From NCBI RefSeq assembly GCF_900107965.1, contig NZ_FNVU01000005.1, positions 248,001 to 312,000 on the forward strand: 64,000 nt of DNA, given 5' to 3'. The translations under genes were made by a program, and so were the position numbers. The notes beneath the pieces were generated by a model, which worked only from the letters and a program-made list of their open reading frames with translations, was not told the DNA's origin and did no database searches. How positions within the stretch are numbered: the stretch's first letter is position 1; each line of letters starts with the position of its first letter. Source of the stretch: Actinacidiphila yanglinensis (GTDB lineage Bacteria; Actinomycetota; Actinomycetes; Streptomycetales; Streptomycetaceae). Positions 19,597-28,559 of this stretch are shown one piece after another.

Positions 19597-20703
19597 TCAC
19601 ACCTCCCCGCGGGCCGGACCGCGCGGCGGGCTCACCGTGGTGCGGTGTGCCCGCCGCTGCGAGGACGCGCGGACGATCAGCTCGGTCGGCATCACCTGCT
19701 GCACCGGGTGGTTCGGGCCGATGCCCTCGATCGCGTCGATCAGCAACTGCACGACGGCGGTGCCGATCCGCCGCGGTTGCAGCGACAGCGTGGTGATCGG
19801 CGGGTCGGTGCCCGCGTAGCCGCCGCTCTCGCTGCAGCACACCAGCAACAGGTCGTCCGGAACGCGCAGGCCGTAGCGGCGGGCGGCGGCGAGCAGGTCG
19901 GTGCCGTTGGGGTCGAAGAGTCCGTGCACGGCGTCCGGGCGGTCCGGACGGGCCAGTAACCGGTCCGCGGCCACCGCGCCCGCGCAGGGGTCGTTCGCGG
20001 GGTACGCCTCGTACACCGGTTCCTGGCCGACGCGTTCGCACCACTCCAGGTAGGCCGTGGTGGACAGCCGCGTGTACGTGTCGGTGCTGGTGCCGGTGAG
20101 TAGTCCGATCCGGCGGGCGCCGGCCGCGGCGAGGTGGTCGAGGATACCGAGCACGGCCTCCTCGTGGTCGTTGTCGACCCAGGCGTGCACCGGCAGGCTG
20201 CCGACCGGGCGGCCGTCGCTGACCACCGGCACGCCCTGCCGGACCAACTCGCCGACCAGCGGGTCCTGGTCGGACGGGTCGACCACCACGGTGCCGTCCA
20301 GCGCCACGTTGCCCCACACGTCGTGCCGGGAGGACGCGGGCAGGATGACCAGGGCGTATCCGCGGGCGAGCGCGGCGGAGGTGGCGGCTCTGGCCATCTC
20401 CGCGAAGTAGGCGAACTCGGTGAAGGTGAACGGTTCTTCGCCATAGGTCGTCACCGTCAGACCGATCAGGCCCGATCTGCCGGTGCGCAGGGTGCGGGCG
20501 GCGGCCGACGGTCGGTATCCCAACCGGTCGGCGACCTCGCGCACATGGCGTCGTGTGGTGTCCGGCAATCGACCCTTGCCGTTGAGCGCGTCGGAGACAG
20601 TCGTGATCGACACGCCGGCGGCGGCGGCGACATCCCTGATCCCCGCGCGCTCCAGCCGGCGTCCGATGGGCCGGCTCGCCTGGTGATTCCCTGCTGCTGT
20701 CAT
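19597..20703 (-). CDS. LacI family transcriptional regulator containing a TTA codon
   Basis: 368 residues. The N-terminal HTH is typical of LacI: IRDVAAAAGVSITTVSDAL (about 22-40) followed by the hinge NGKGRLPDTTR. A periplasmic-binding-protein-like effector domain follows to about residue 345. Ligand unknown, probably a sugar. Codon 249 (19957-19959) is TTA, read only by the bldA tRNA in Streptomyces, so its translation is likely tied to development. Start ATG 20703 gives the family's usual length. No transport or sugar genes are adjacent; divergent from hisC. The in-frame TTA is the only one I found in the window. Confidence 0.92.
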   Translation of the reverse strand: MTAAGNHQASRPIGRRLERAGIRDVAAAAGVSITTVSDALNGKGRLPDTTRRHVREVADRLGYRPSAAARTLRTGRSGLIGLTVTTYGEEPFTFTEFAYFAEMARAATSAALARGYALVILPASSRHDVWGNVALDGTVVVDPSDQDPLVGELVRQGVPVVSDGRPVGSLPVHAWVDNDHEEAVLGILDHLAAAGARRIGLLTGTSTDTYTRLSTTAYLEWCERVGQEPVYEAYPANDPCAGAVAADRLLARPDRPDAVHGLFDPNGTDLLAAARRYGLRVPDDLLLVCCSESGGYAGTDPPITTLSLQPRRIGTAVVQLLIDAIEGIGPNHPVQQVMPTELIVRASSQRRAHRTTVSPPRGPARGEV

Positions 20704-20983
20704 GGCGAGCCGATAGTAGGGCGGCACTGGTCCGTACGGCTTCCGGCCGGGTACCCCCTGAGAAGAACGGTTTCTGCAAGATCCAAGACCGTATGCCAGG
20801 TGGAATATGCAGGCGGCAGCGCGGCAGGCAGGGCTGTTACGGGCGCGGGGGCGGAGTTCGCCCGGCCATTGGTCTGCCGAGATGAATGTCAGCAACTCAC
20901 TCCTACGGGGGACGCGCGCCAGGGCGCGCGCTACCGGCGCACCCGATGACGTCGCGCACCTCCCCCACCAGCGGTGGCGCTCG

Positions 20984-20989
20984 TAGTGT
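20984..20989 (+). promoter_or_regulatory. -10 element of a probable leaderless hisC promoter
   Basis: TAGTGT followed by 6 nt and the ATG at 20996. No ribosome site lies between, so transcription probably begins at the start codon. Confidence 0.5.
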
Positions 20990-20995
20990 GTGGCC

Positions 20996-22081
20996 ATGAC
21001 CACCCCCAAGCTGCGAGCGGAACTGGACGGCATCCCGACGTACAAGCCCGGGCGACCCCCGGCCACGGCGGAGGACGGCACCTCGGGGCCGGCCTACAAG
21101 CTGTCCTCGAACGAGAACCCGTATCCCCCGCTGCCCGGCGTACTGGAGGCGGCGGCCGCCGCCGCGGCCTCCTTCAACCGTTATCCCGACCTGTCCTGCG
21201 GCGCGCTGAGCGCCGAGCTGGCGACGCGGTTCGACGTACCAGTCGGACACATCGCCACCGGCACCGGCTCGGTCGGCGTGGCCCAGCAACTGATCCAGGT
21301 GACCTCGGGCCCCGGCGACGAGGTGATCTACGCCTGGCGCTCGTTCGAGGCCTATCCGATCATCACCAGGATCAGCGGCGCCCGGCCGGTCCAGGTGCCG
21401 CTGGACGCGGGCGAGACGCACGACCTGGACGCGATGGCGGCCGCGATCACCGAACGGACCCGGCTGATCTTCGTCTGCAACCCCAACAACCCGACCGGCA
21501 CCGTGGTGCGCCGGGCGGCGCTGGAGCGCTTCTTGGCCCAGGTGCCGCCGGACGTGCTGGTGGTTCTCGACGAGGCGTACCGGGAGTTCATCACCGATCC
21601 CGAGGTGCCCGACGGCGTCGACATCTACCGCGACCGACCCAACGTCGCGGTGCTGCGCACCTTCTCCAAGGCGTACGGCCTGGCGGGGCTGCGGATCGGC
21701 TTCGCGATCGCCCACGAACCGGTGGCCGAGGCGCTGCGCAAGACCGCGGTCCCGTTCGGGGTGAGCCAGCTCGCCCAGGACGCGGCCATCGCCAGCCTGC
21801 GGGCGGAGCCGGCGTTGCTGGAGCGGGTCGCCGGACTGGTCACCGAGCGGGCCCGGGTCGCCAGGGCGCTGGCCGACCAGGGCTGGACAGTGCCGGAGAC
21901 GCAGGCGAACTTCGTCTGGTTGCGGCTGGGGGAGCGCACCGCGGACTTCGCGGGGGCCTGCGAGCGGGCGGGCGTCACGGTCCGGCCGTTCGCGGGCGAG
22001 GGGGTACGGATCACGGTCGGTGAGACCGAGGCGAACGACATCCTGCTGCGCGCCGCAGAGGAGTTCCGCAAGGAGTTGTAG
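20996..22081 (+). CDS. hisC: Histidinol-phosphate aminotransferase-type PLP enzyme
   Basis: 361 residues, class I/II fold type I aminotransferase of the HisC group. Visible features are [13 protein letters not shown] near the N-terminus, the [12 protein letters not shown] loop, and [14 protein letters not shown], whose Lys binds PLP. It transfers an amino group from glutamate in histidine synthesis; because it stands alone, away from a his operon, it may instead be the paralogue acting on aromatic amino acids (Pat). ATG 20996 fits a leaderless promoter (TAGTGT 6 nt before). Followed by a strong terminator. Confidence 0.9.
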   Translation: MTTPKLRAELDGIPTYKPGRPPATAEDGTSGPAYKLSSNENPYPPLPGVLEAAAAAAASFNRYPDLSCGALSAELATRFDVPVGHIATGTGSVGVAQQLIQVTSGPGDEVIYAWRSFEAYPIITRISGARPVQVPLDAGETHDLDAMAAAITERTRLIFVCNPNNPTGTVVRRAALERFLAQVPPDVLVVLDEAYREFITDPEVPDGVDIYRDRPNVAVLRTFSKAYGLAGLRIGFAIAHEPVAEALRKTAVPFGVSQLAQDAAIASLRAEPALLERVAGLVTERARVARALADQGWTVPETQANFVWLRLGERTADFAGACERAGVTVRPFAGEGVRITVGETEANDILLRAAEEFRKEL

Positions 22082-22203
22082 CCCGCCCGATCGCCTGGGT
22101 GGCCCTCGGCTGCCGATCGTGTCGCCGGTGGGCCGCCCGGGTGACATCGATCCGCTCCCGTTGGGCCGCTCCGCGCTCCTTGAAGCGGCTCTGACCTGCT
22201 GAT

Positions 22204-22239
22204 TTCGCCCCCTGCCACCCCCCGGTGGGAGGGGGCGAA
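22204..22239. terminator. Stem-loop terminator after hisC
   Basis: A 16-position stem (22204-22219 with 22224-22239) with one G-G mismatch and a CCCC loop. It isolates hisC from the cyd operon. Confidence 0.8.
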
Positions 22240-22258
22240 CGCATGTGCGCGATACTGC

Positions 22259-22282
22259 TTGTGAATGAGTTCACGTTCACAA
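22259..22282. promoter_or_regulatory. Rex operator upstream of cydA
   Basis: TTGTGAATGAGTTCACGT (22259-22276) matches the Rex operator TTGTGAACGCGTTCACAA at 14 of 18 positions, keeping the TGTGA and TTCAC arms. A second TTCACAA (22276-22282) forms a perfect 7-bp inverted repeat with TTGTGAA (22259-22265). In S. coelicolor the NADH-sensing repressor Rex controls cydABCD. The operator lies 34-57 nt before the cydA start. Confidence 0.88.
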
Positions 22283-22315
22283 GCGGAACGCGTATGGCAG
22301 CAAAGGAGACGTATC

Positions 22316-23863
22316 GTGCAGCTCGCATTGGAGCCACTGAACGTCGCCCGGTGGCAGTTCGGCGTGACGACCGTCTACCACTTCCTCTTCGTCCCCCTGA
22401 CGATCTCGCTCTCCGCGCTGACCGCGGGACTGCAGACCGCCTGGGTGCGCACCGGCAAGGAGAAGTACCTCAAGGCCACCAAGTTCTGGGGCAAGCTCTT
22501 CCTGATCAACATCGCCATGGGCGTGGTGACCGGGATCGTGCAGGAGTTCCAGTTCGGCATGAACTGGTCGGACTACTCGCGCTTCGTCGGTGACGTGTTC
22601 GGCGCGCCGCTGGCTTTCGAGGCGCTCATCGCCTTCTTCTTCGAGTCGACCTTCATCGGGCTGTGGATCTTCGGCTGGGACAAGCTGCCCCAGCGTCTCC
22701 ACCTCGCCTGCATATGGATGGTCTCGATCGGCACCATCCTGTCCGCGTACTTCATCCTCGCCGCCAACTCCTGGATGCAGCATCCGGTCGGGTACCACTA
22801 CAACCCGAAGACCAAGCGGGCCGAACTCACCGACTTCTGGGCGGTGCTCACCCAGAACACCGCGCTCGCCCAGTTCTTCCACATCATGTCCGCGGCCTTC
22901 CTCACCGGCGCCGCCTTCGTGATCGGCATCGCCGCCTACCACCTGGCCCGCAAGCGGCACATCGCGGTGATGCGCTCCTCGCTGCGGATGGCGCTGGTCG
23001 TCGCGGTGGTCGCCGGCGCGCTCACCGCGATCAGTGGCGACACCCTCGGCAAGGTGATGTTCAAGCAGCAGCCGATGAAGATGGCCGCCGCCGAGGCGCT
23101 CTGGGACGGCCAGAAGGGCGCGCCGTTCTCGATCTTCGCGGTCGGCGACGTCAACAAGGGCCACAACGAGGTCGCCATCGACGTGCCCAACCTGCTCTCC
23201 TTCCTGGCCACGGACGACTTCACCAGCTACGTCGGCGGCATCAACGACGTGAACAAGGCCGAGCAGCAGAAGTACGGCCCCGGCGACTACCGGCCGAACA
23301 TCCCGGTCGAGTACTGGGGCTTCCGCTGGATGATCGGCTTCGGCGTGGTCTCCATCGGTGTGGGCGCGGCCGGACTGTGGCTGACCCGGCGCCGCTTCTG
23401 GCTCGCCCCGGACCGGCGTACCGGCGAGGACGAGGTGCCGCACCTGATGCTGACCCGCTCGATCGGGCTCGGTGAACGGCTGTCCCCCTGGTACTGGCGG
23501 ATCGCCCTGGGAACCATGGTCTTCCCGTTGATCGCCAACTCCTGGGGCTGGATCTTCACCGAGACCGGCCGTCAGCCCTGGGTGGTCTACGGGGTGCTGC
23601 GCACCAAGGACGCCGTCTCCCCCGGAGTGTCGGTGGGCGACGTGCTGACCTCGCTGATCGTCTTCACCCTGCTCTACGCGGTGCTCGCCGTGGTCGAGGT
23701 CCGGCTGCTGGTGAAGTACGCCAAGGCCGGCCCGCCCGAGCTCACCGACGACGACCTGAACCCCCCGACCAGGATCGGCGGCGGACCCGGCGGGACCGGC
23801 ACCCCAGGCGACGGAGCGGAGCCGTCCGCCGACTCCGACCGGCCGATGGCCTTCTCGTACTGA
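22316..23863 (+). CDS. cydA: Cytochrome bd oxidase subunit I
   Basis: 515 residues, about nine TM helices. Quinol oxidase subunit carrying hemes b558, b595 and d in the plasma membrane; high oxygen affinity. The N-terminal VYHFLF gives a heme ligand at His22, and the quinol-side GRQPW motif lies in ETGRQPWVVYG. A short Q-loop of actinobacterial type is consistent with the length. The C-terminal 35 residues are a disordered Gly/Pro tail. GTG 22316 is chosen because AAAGGAG sits 7 nt upstream and any earlier start would fall in the Rex operator. First gene of cydA-cydB-cydCD. Confidence 0.97.
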   Translation: MQLALEPLNVARWQFGVTTVYHFLFVPLTISLSALTAGLQTAWVRTGKEKYLKATKFWGKLFLINIAMGVVTGIVQEFQFGMNWSDYSRFVGDVFGAPLAFEALIAFFFESTFIGLWIFGWDKLPQRLHLACIWMVSIGTILSAYFILAANSWMQHPVGYHYNPKTKRAELTDFWAVLTQNTALAQFFHIMSAAFLTGAAFVIGIAAYHLARKRHIAVMRSSLRMALVVAVVAGALTAISGDTLGKVMFKQQPMKMAAAEALWDGQKGAPFSIFAVGDVNKGHNEVAIDVPNLLSFLATDDFTSYVGGINDVNKAEQQKYGPGDYRPNIPVEYWGFRWMIGFGVVSIGVGAAGLWLTRRRFWLAPDRRTGEDEVPHLMLTRSIGLGERLSPWYWRIALGTMVFPLIANSWGWIFTETGRQPWVVYGVLRTKDAVSPGVSVGDVLTSLIVFTLLYAVLAVVEVRLLVKYAKAGPPELTDDDLNPPTRIGGGPGGTGTPGDGAEPSADSDRPMAFSY

Positions 23864-23893
23864 CGGACTGACGGAACGGAAGGGATACGGGAC

Positions 23894-24898
23894 ATGCATC
23901 TGCACGACGTCTGGTTCGTCATCATCGCCGTCCTCTGGACCGGCTACTTCTTCCTGGAGGGCTTCGACTTCGGGATCGGCGTGCTCACCAAGCTGCTCGC
24001 GCGGGATCGCGCCGAGCGACGGGTACTGATCAACACCATAGGTCCGGTCTGGGACGGCAACGAGGTGTGGCTGCTCAGCGCGGCCGGCGCGACCTTCGCC
24101 GCCTTCCCGGACTGGTACGCGACCCTCTTCTCCGGCTTCTACCTGCCGCTGCTGCTGATCCTGGTCTGCCTGATCGTGCGCGGGGTCGCCTTCGAGTACC
24201 GCGCCAAGCGGCCCGAGGAGCGCTGGCAGCGGAACTGGGAGCACGCGATCTTCTGGACCTCGCTGCTGCCCGCCGTGCTGTGGGGGGTGGCCTTCGCCAA
24301 CATCGTGCGGGGCGTGAAGATCGACGCGAACAAGGAGTACGTGGGCGGGCTGGGCGACCTGCTGGGCGGCTATGCGCTGCTCGGCGGCCTGGTCACCCTG
24401 GCCCTGTTCACCTTCCACGGTGCGGTGTTCGCCGCGCTGAAGACCGTCGGGCCGATCCGGGAGCGGGCACGCGCCCTGGCCGTCAGGGTCGGACTGGTCG
24501 CCATGGTGCTCGCGGCGGTGTTCCTGATCTGGACCCAGGTGCACAGCGGCGACGGTCGCAGCCTGCCCGCCCTGGTGGTCGCGCTCGCGGCGCTGACCGC
24601 CGCGCTCGGCGCGAACCTGGCCGGCCGGGAGGGCTGGGCGTTCGCCTTCTCCGGCGTGACCATCGCCGCCACCATGGCGATGTTCTTCCTCGCGCTCTTC
24701 CCCGACGTGATGCCGTCCTCGCTGGACAGCGCGTGGAGCCTGACCGTGGGCAACGCCTCCGCGACCCCGTACACGCTGCGGATCATGACGTGGTGTGCGG
24801 CGGTCGCCACTCCGCTGGTGGTGCTCTACCAGGGCTGGACGTACTGGGTGTTCCGCAAGCGGATCGGGACCCAGCACATCGCGGAAGCGGCGCACTGA
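23894..24898 (+). CDS. cydB: Cytochrome bd oxidase subunit II
   Basis: 334 residues with eight or nine TM helices. The N-terminal WFVIIAVLWTGYFFLEGFDF and the following GPVWDGNEVWLL are signatures of CydB (PF02322). Pairs with CydA in the membrane and lacks heme ligands of its own. ATG preceded by GGAAGGGA. It lies 30 nt after cydA and is co-transcribed. Two parS sites follow its stop codon. Confidence 0.97.
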   Translation: MHLHDVWFVIIAVLWTGYFFLEGFDFGIGVLTKLLARDRAERRVLINTIGPVWDGNEVWLLSAAGATFAAFPDWYATLFSGFYLPLLLILVCLIVRGVAFEYRAKRPEERWQRNWEHAIFWTSLLPAVLWGVAFANIVRGVKIDANKEYVGGLGDLLGGYALLGGLVTLALFTFHGAVFAALKTVGPIRERARALAVRVGLVAMVLAAVFLIWTQVHSGDGRSLPALVVALAALTAALGANLAGREGWAFAFSGVTIAATMAMFFLALFPDVMPSSLDSAWSLTVGNASATPYTLRIMTWCAAVATPLVVLYQGWTYWVFRKRIGTQHIAEAAH

Positions 24899-24932
24899 TC
24901 ATGCCGTATCCGTTGATGTCCGATGTGCTCCT

Positions 24933-24946
24933 GTTCCACGTGAAAC
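24933..24946. other. parS site, first of a pair between cydB and cydCD
   Basis: GTTCCACGTGAAAC, the reverse complement of GTTTCACGTGGAAC, matching the parS sequence bound by ParB near oriC in Streptomyces. Confidence 0.85.
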
Positions 24947-24958
24947 ACGAGAGGGGAT

Positions 24959-24972
24959 GTTCCACGTGAAAC
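24959..24972. other. parS site, second of a pair, overlapping the cydCD start
   Basis: Second GTTCCACGTGAAAC, 26 bp after the first and in the same orientation. It contains the probable GTG start codon of cydCD at 24966-24968. Confidence 0.85.
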
Positions 24973-27900
24973 CGGTCGATCCCCGACTGCTGCGGTACGC
25001 GCGGACCACGCGGGTCTTCCTTGCCGGCTCGGTGCTGCTGGGCCTGGCGGGGGCCGGGCTGGTGGTCGCCCAGGCAGTGCTGATCGCCGACGTGGTGGTC
25101 GGCGGCTTCCAGCACGGCGAGGGGCCGGGCGTGCTGCGCGGCGACCTGATCGCCCTGGCCGCGGTCGCGGTCGGGCGGGCGCTGGTGGCCTGGCTCACCG
25201 AGCTGTGCGCATACCGGGCCGGTGCGGCGGTGAAGTCGCAGCTCCGGCAGCGGTTGCTCGCTCACGCCACCGCGCTGGGGCCCAACTGGCTGACCGGGCG
25301 GCGCAGTGGTGAGCTGACCACGCTCGCCACCCGCGGAGTGGACGCGCTCGACGACTACTTCGCCCGCTACCTGCCCCAACTCGGCCTCGCCGCGGTCGTC
25401 CCCGTGGTGGTGCTGGCCCGGATCGCCACGGCGGACTGGATCTCCGCGCTGACCATCGTGGTGACCCTCCCGCTGGTGCCCCTGTTCATGGTGCTGGTCG
25501 GATGGGCGACCCGGGACCGGATGGACCGCCAGTGGCGGCTGCTGGCACGGCTGTCCGGGCACTTCCTCGACGTGGTCGCCGGACTGCCCACGCTGAAGGT
25601 CTTCGGCCGGGCGAAGGTGCAGGCCGACAACATCCGCAAGATCACCGACGAGTACCGCCAGGCCACCTTGCGGACGCTGCGAATCGCCTTCCTCTCCTCC
25701 TTCGTGCTGGAGTTGCTCGCCACCATTTCGGTCGCCCTGGTCGCCGTCGGTATCGGCATGCGGCTGGTGCACGGCGAACTCGACCTGCGCACCGGGCTGC
25801 TGGTGCTGGTGCTCGCCCCGGAGGCGTATCTGCCGCTGCGGCAGGTGGGCGCGCAGTATCACGCCGCAGCCGAGGGGCTCGCGGCGGCGGAGGAGGTCTT
25901 CGAGGTGTTGGAGACCGCGCTGCCGGGTGCCGTCGCGGCGGACGGCACGAGCGGAGTTCGCGCGCCCGACCTGCGGACGGCGACGGTGCGGGTCGAGGGC
26001 GTCGAGGTGGCGCGGGACGGACGGCTGGCCCGGACCACGCTGGAGCTGCTGCCCGGCCGGACGCTCGCGATCACCGGTCCCAGCGGCGGTGGCAAGTCCA
26101 CGCTGCTGCGGGCGCTGCTGGGCTTCGTCCAGCCGTCCGCCGGGCGCATCCTCGTCGACGGGGTGGACCTCGCTGACCTCGACCGGGCCTCCTGGCACCG
26201 GCAGATCGCCTGGGTGCCGCAGCGGCCGCACCTGTTCGCCGGGACCGTCGCCGAGAACGTGCGGCTGGCCCGGCCGGACGCGAGCGAGGCGGAAGTGGCC
26301 TCCGCGCTGGCCGCCGCCGGGGTGGCCGGGTTCGCCGCCCCCGAGGACGTCATCGGTGAGGACGGCGCCGGACTGTCGGCCGGCCAGCGCCAACGGCTGG
26401 CCCTCGCCCGTGCCTTCCTCGCCGACCGGCCGCTGCTCCTGCTCGACGAGCCGACGGCCAACCTCGACGGCGACACCGAGGCCGAGGTCATCGCGGCGCT
26501 GCGGAAGTTGTGTGCCACCCGCACGGTCCTGCTCACCGCCCACCGCCCCGCCCTCCTCCCGCTGGCGGACCGGGTGCACCCGCTCGACATGGAAACGTCC
26601 GAGCGGGCCGCGGTCCTGGTGAGCCCGGAGGCGGCGAACGGGCCGGAGCCCGCCCCTGCGCAGGTGGAGGCGAACCCGCCCACCGGGCCGAGCGAACCGG
26701 TTCCGTCCCACGTGGCCGCCTCGACGCCGCGCGGCAGCCGCCGCCCGGGCCGGCGCGTCGGGGGCATCGCCGGCTTCGTCGAGACCCGCGGGTTCCGGTC
26801 CCGGTTCGCCGGTGCCTGCGCCCTCGGGGTGCTCGCGCTCGGCTGCGCGGTCGGCCTGATGGGTACATCGGGATGGCTGATCAGCCGGGCCGCCCAGCAG
26901 CCGCCGGTGCTCTACCTGATGGTCGCCGTCACCGCCACCCGCACCTTCGGCATCGGCCGCGCCGCGTTCCGGTACGGCGAGCGGCTGGTCGGCCACGACG
27001 CGGTCTTCCGCGCCCTGGGCGGTGTGCGGGTGGCCGTCTTCCGCCGGCTGGAGCGGCTGGCGCCCGCCGGGCTCGGCCGTACCGGTCGGGGTGACCTTCT
27101 CTCACGACTGGTCGCCGACGTGGACGGCGTTCAGGACCACTACCTGCGCTGGCTGTTGCCCGCCGTGACGGCCGCGGCGACCGGGATCGGCGCCGCCGCC
27201 TTCACCGGGTGGCTGCTGCCGGCCGCCGGGGTCGTGCTCGGCACGGGACTGCTCGTGGCCGGCGTCGCGGTGCCCGCGCTGTCCGTGGCCGTGGCCCGCC
27301 GCACCGAGGACCGGCTGGCGCCGGCCAGGGGCGAGCTGTCCGCCCGGGTGCTCGGCCTGTTCACCGGCACCGCGGAACTGACCGTCGCGGGCGCGCTGCC
27401 CCGGCGGCGCGCGCGGGCCGCGGCCGCGGACCTGGAACTGCGGCGGATCACCGCCCGTTCGGCCGCCGCCACGGCGCTGGGCGCCGGGCTCACCGCGCTG
27501 GCCACCGGCCTGACGGTCACCGGCTGCGCCTGGGTGGGGGTGCGGGCGGTCGCCGACCACCAGATCCACGGCGTGCTGCTCGCGGTCCTGGTGCTCCTGC
27601 CCCTCGCCGCCTTCGAGGCCGTCAACGGGCTGCCCGCGGCCGCCCAGCAGCGGCAGCGCAGCCGCCGGGCCGCGCAGCGGGTACGGGACGTCCTCGACGC
27701 TCCCGTGCCGGTGCGGGAGCCCGAGCAACCGCTGGAGGCACCGGCCTCGCCGTACCCGCTGGTGCTGCGCGGCCTGACCGCACGGCACCCCGGGCAGGGA
27801 CGGCCCGCGCTGGACGGGGTGGACCTGACGTTGACGCCCGGCCGCCGGATCGCGGTGGTGGGCGCTTCCGGTGCGGGCAAGACCACGCTGGCGCATGTGC

Positions 27901-28511
27901 TGCTGCGGTTCCTGGACGCGGAACGGGGCACGTACACGCTGGCCGGCCGGGATGCCGCGGCACTCGACGGCGACGACGTACGGCGGCTGGTCGGGCTGTG
28001 CGCGCAGGACGCCCATGTCTTCGCCAGCACCGTGCGGGAGAACCTGCGGCTGGCCAGGCCGGGAGCGACGGACGGCGCGCTGCGCGAGGCGCTGGCCGCA
28101 GCCCGGCTCGACCTGGACCTCGACACGGAGGTCGGTGAGCACGGTGCCCGGCTGTCCGGCGGGATGCGGCAGCGGCTCGCGCTGGCCCGCGCCCTGCTGG
28201 CCGACTTCCCCGTCCTGGTCCTCGACGAGCCCGCCGAGCACCTGGACCTGCCCACCGCGGACGCCCTCACCGCCGACCTGCTGGCGGCCACCCGCGGGCG
28301 TACGACCGTACTGATCACGCACCGCCTGGCCGGGCTCGCCGGCGGGGCCGTGGACGAGATCGTCGTCCTGTCCGCAGGGCGGGTCGTGCAGCGCGGCGGG
28401 TACGACGAACTGGCCGCGGCCGACGGGCCGTTCCGGCGGACCCTGGAACGGGAGCGGAGCGTCGAGCCGGCCCGTACGGCGGTGGAGCCGAGGGAACCGC
28501 TCCACGTGTAG
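24966..28511 (+). CDS. cydCD: Fused CydD-CydC thiol reductant ABC exporter
   Basis: 1181 residues: a CydD-like half and a CydC-like half joined by a Pro/Glu-rich linker (about 540-590). Each half has six TM helices and an ATPase domain. First ATPase: Walker A GPSGGGKST (about 371), signature LSAGQ, Walker B LLLLDEPTANLD. Second: GASGAGKTT (about 966), signature LSGGM, LVLDEPAEHLD. Exports glutathione or cysteine-like thiols needed for bd oxidase assembly. GTG 24966 is favoured because GAGGGG lies 9 nt upstream; ATG 24957 would have no spacing. The first codons lie within a parS site. Third gene of the cyd operon, closed by a terminator. Confidence 0.95.
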   Translation: MKPVDPRLLRYARTTRVFLAGSVLLGLAGAGLVVAQAVLIADVVVGGFQHGEGPGVLRGDLIALAAVAVGRALVAWLTELCAYRAGAAVKSQLRQRLLAHATALGPNWLTGRRSGELTTLATRGVDALDDYFARYLPQLGLAAVVPVVVLARIATADWISALTIVVTLPLVPLFMVLVGWATRDRMDRQWRLLARLSGHFLDVVAGLPTLKVFGRAKVQADNIRKITDEYRQATLRTLRIAFLSSFVLELLATISVALVAVGIGMRLVHGELDLRTGLLVLVLAPEAYLPLRQVGAQYHAAAEGLAAAEEVFEVLETALPGAVAADGTSGVRAPDLRTATVRVEGVEVARDGRLARTTLELLPGRTLAITGPSGGGKSTLLRALLGFVQPSAGRILVDGVDLADLDRASWHRQIAWVPQRPHLFAGTVAENVRLARPDASEAEVASALAAAGVAGFAAPEDVIGEDGAGLSAGQRQRLALARAFLADRPLLLLDEPTANLDGDTEAEVIAALRKLCATRTVLLTAHRPALLPLADRVHPLDMETSERAAVLVSPEAANGPEPAPAQVEANPPTGPSEPVPSHVAASTPRGSRRPGRRVGGIAGFVETRGFRSRFAGACALGVLALGCAVGLMGTSGWLISRAAQQPPVLYLMVAVTATRTFGIGRAAFRYGERLVGHDAVFRALGGVRVAVFRRLERLAPAGLGRTGRGDLLSRLVADVDGVQDHYLRWLLPAVTAAATGIGAAAFTGWLLPAAGVVLGTGLLVAGVAVPALSVAVARRTEDRLAPARGELSARVLGLFTGTAELTVAGALPRRRARAAAADLELRRITARSAAATALGAGLTALATGLTVTGCAWVGVRAVADHQIHGVLLAVLVLLPLAAFEAVNGLPAAAQQRQRSRRAAQRVRDVLDAPVPVREPEQPLEAPASPYPLVLRGLTARHPGQGRPALDGVDLTLTPGRRIAVVGASGAGKTTLAHVLLRFLDAERGTYTLAGRDAAALDGDDVRRLVGLCAQDAHVFASTVRENLRLARPGATDGALREALAAARLDLDLDTEVGEHGARLSGGMRQRLALARALLADFPVLVLDEPAEHLDLPTADALTADLLAATRGRTTVLITHRLAGLAGGAVDEIVVLSAGRVVQRGGYDELAAADGPFRRTLERERSVEPARTAVEPREPLHV

Positions 28512-28522
28512 GGGGCTGCCGG

Positions 28523-28554
28523 GTGCCCGCGGACTCGTGAGGATCCGCGGGCAC
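28523..28554. terminator. Bidirectional stem-loop terminator after cydCD
   Basis: Perfect 11-bp stem GTGCCCGCGGA/TCCGCGGGCAC with a 10-nt loop, between convergent cydCD and HAD genes. Confidence 0.85.
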
Positions 28555-28559
28555 GGCGC

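Noticed and set aside
20764..20775. AGAACGGTTTCT as a LacI self-operator
   Set aside because: Palindrome is imperfect at the centre; evidence too weak.
28496..28511. CTCCACGTGTAG at the end of cydCD
   Set aside because: Core only; right arm absent.
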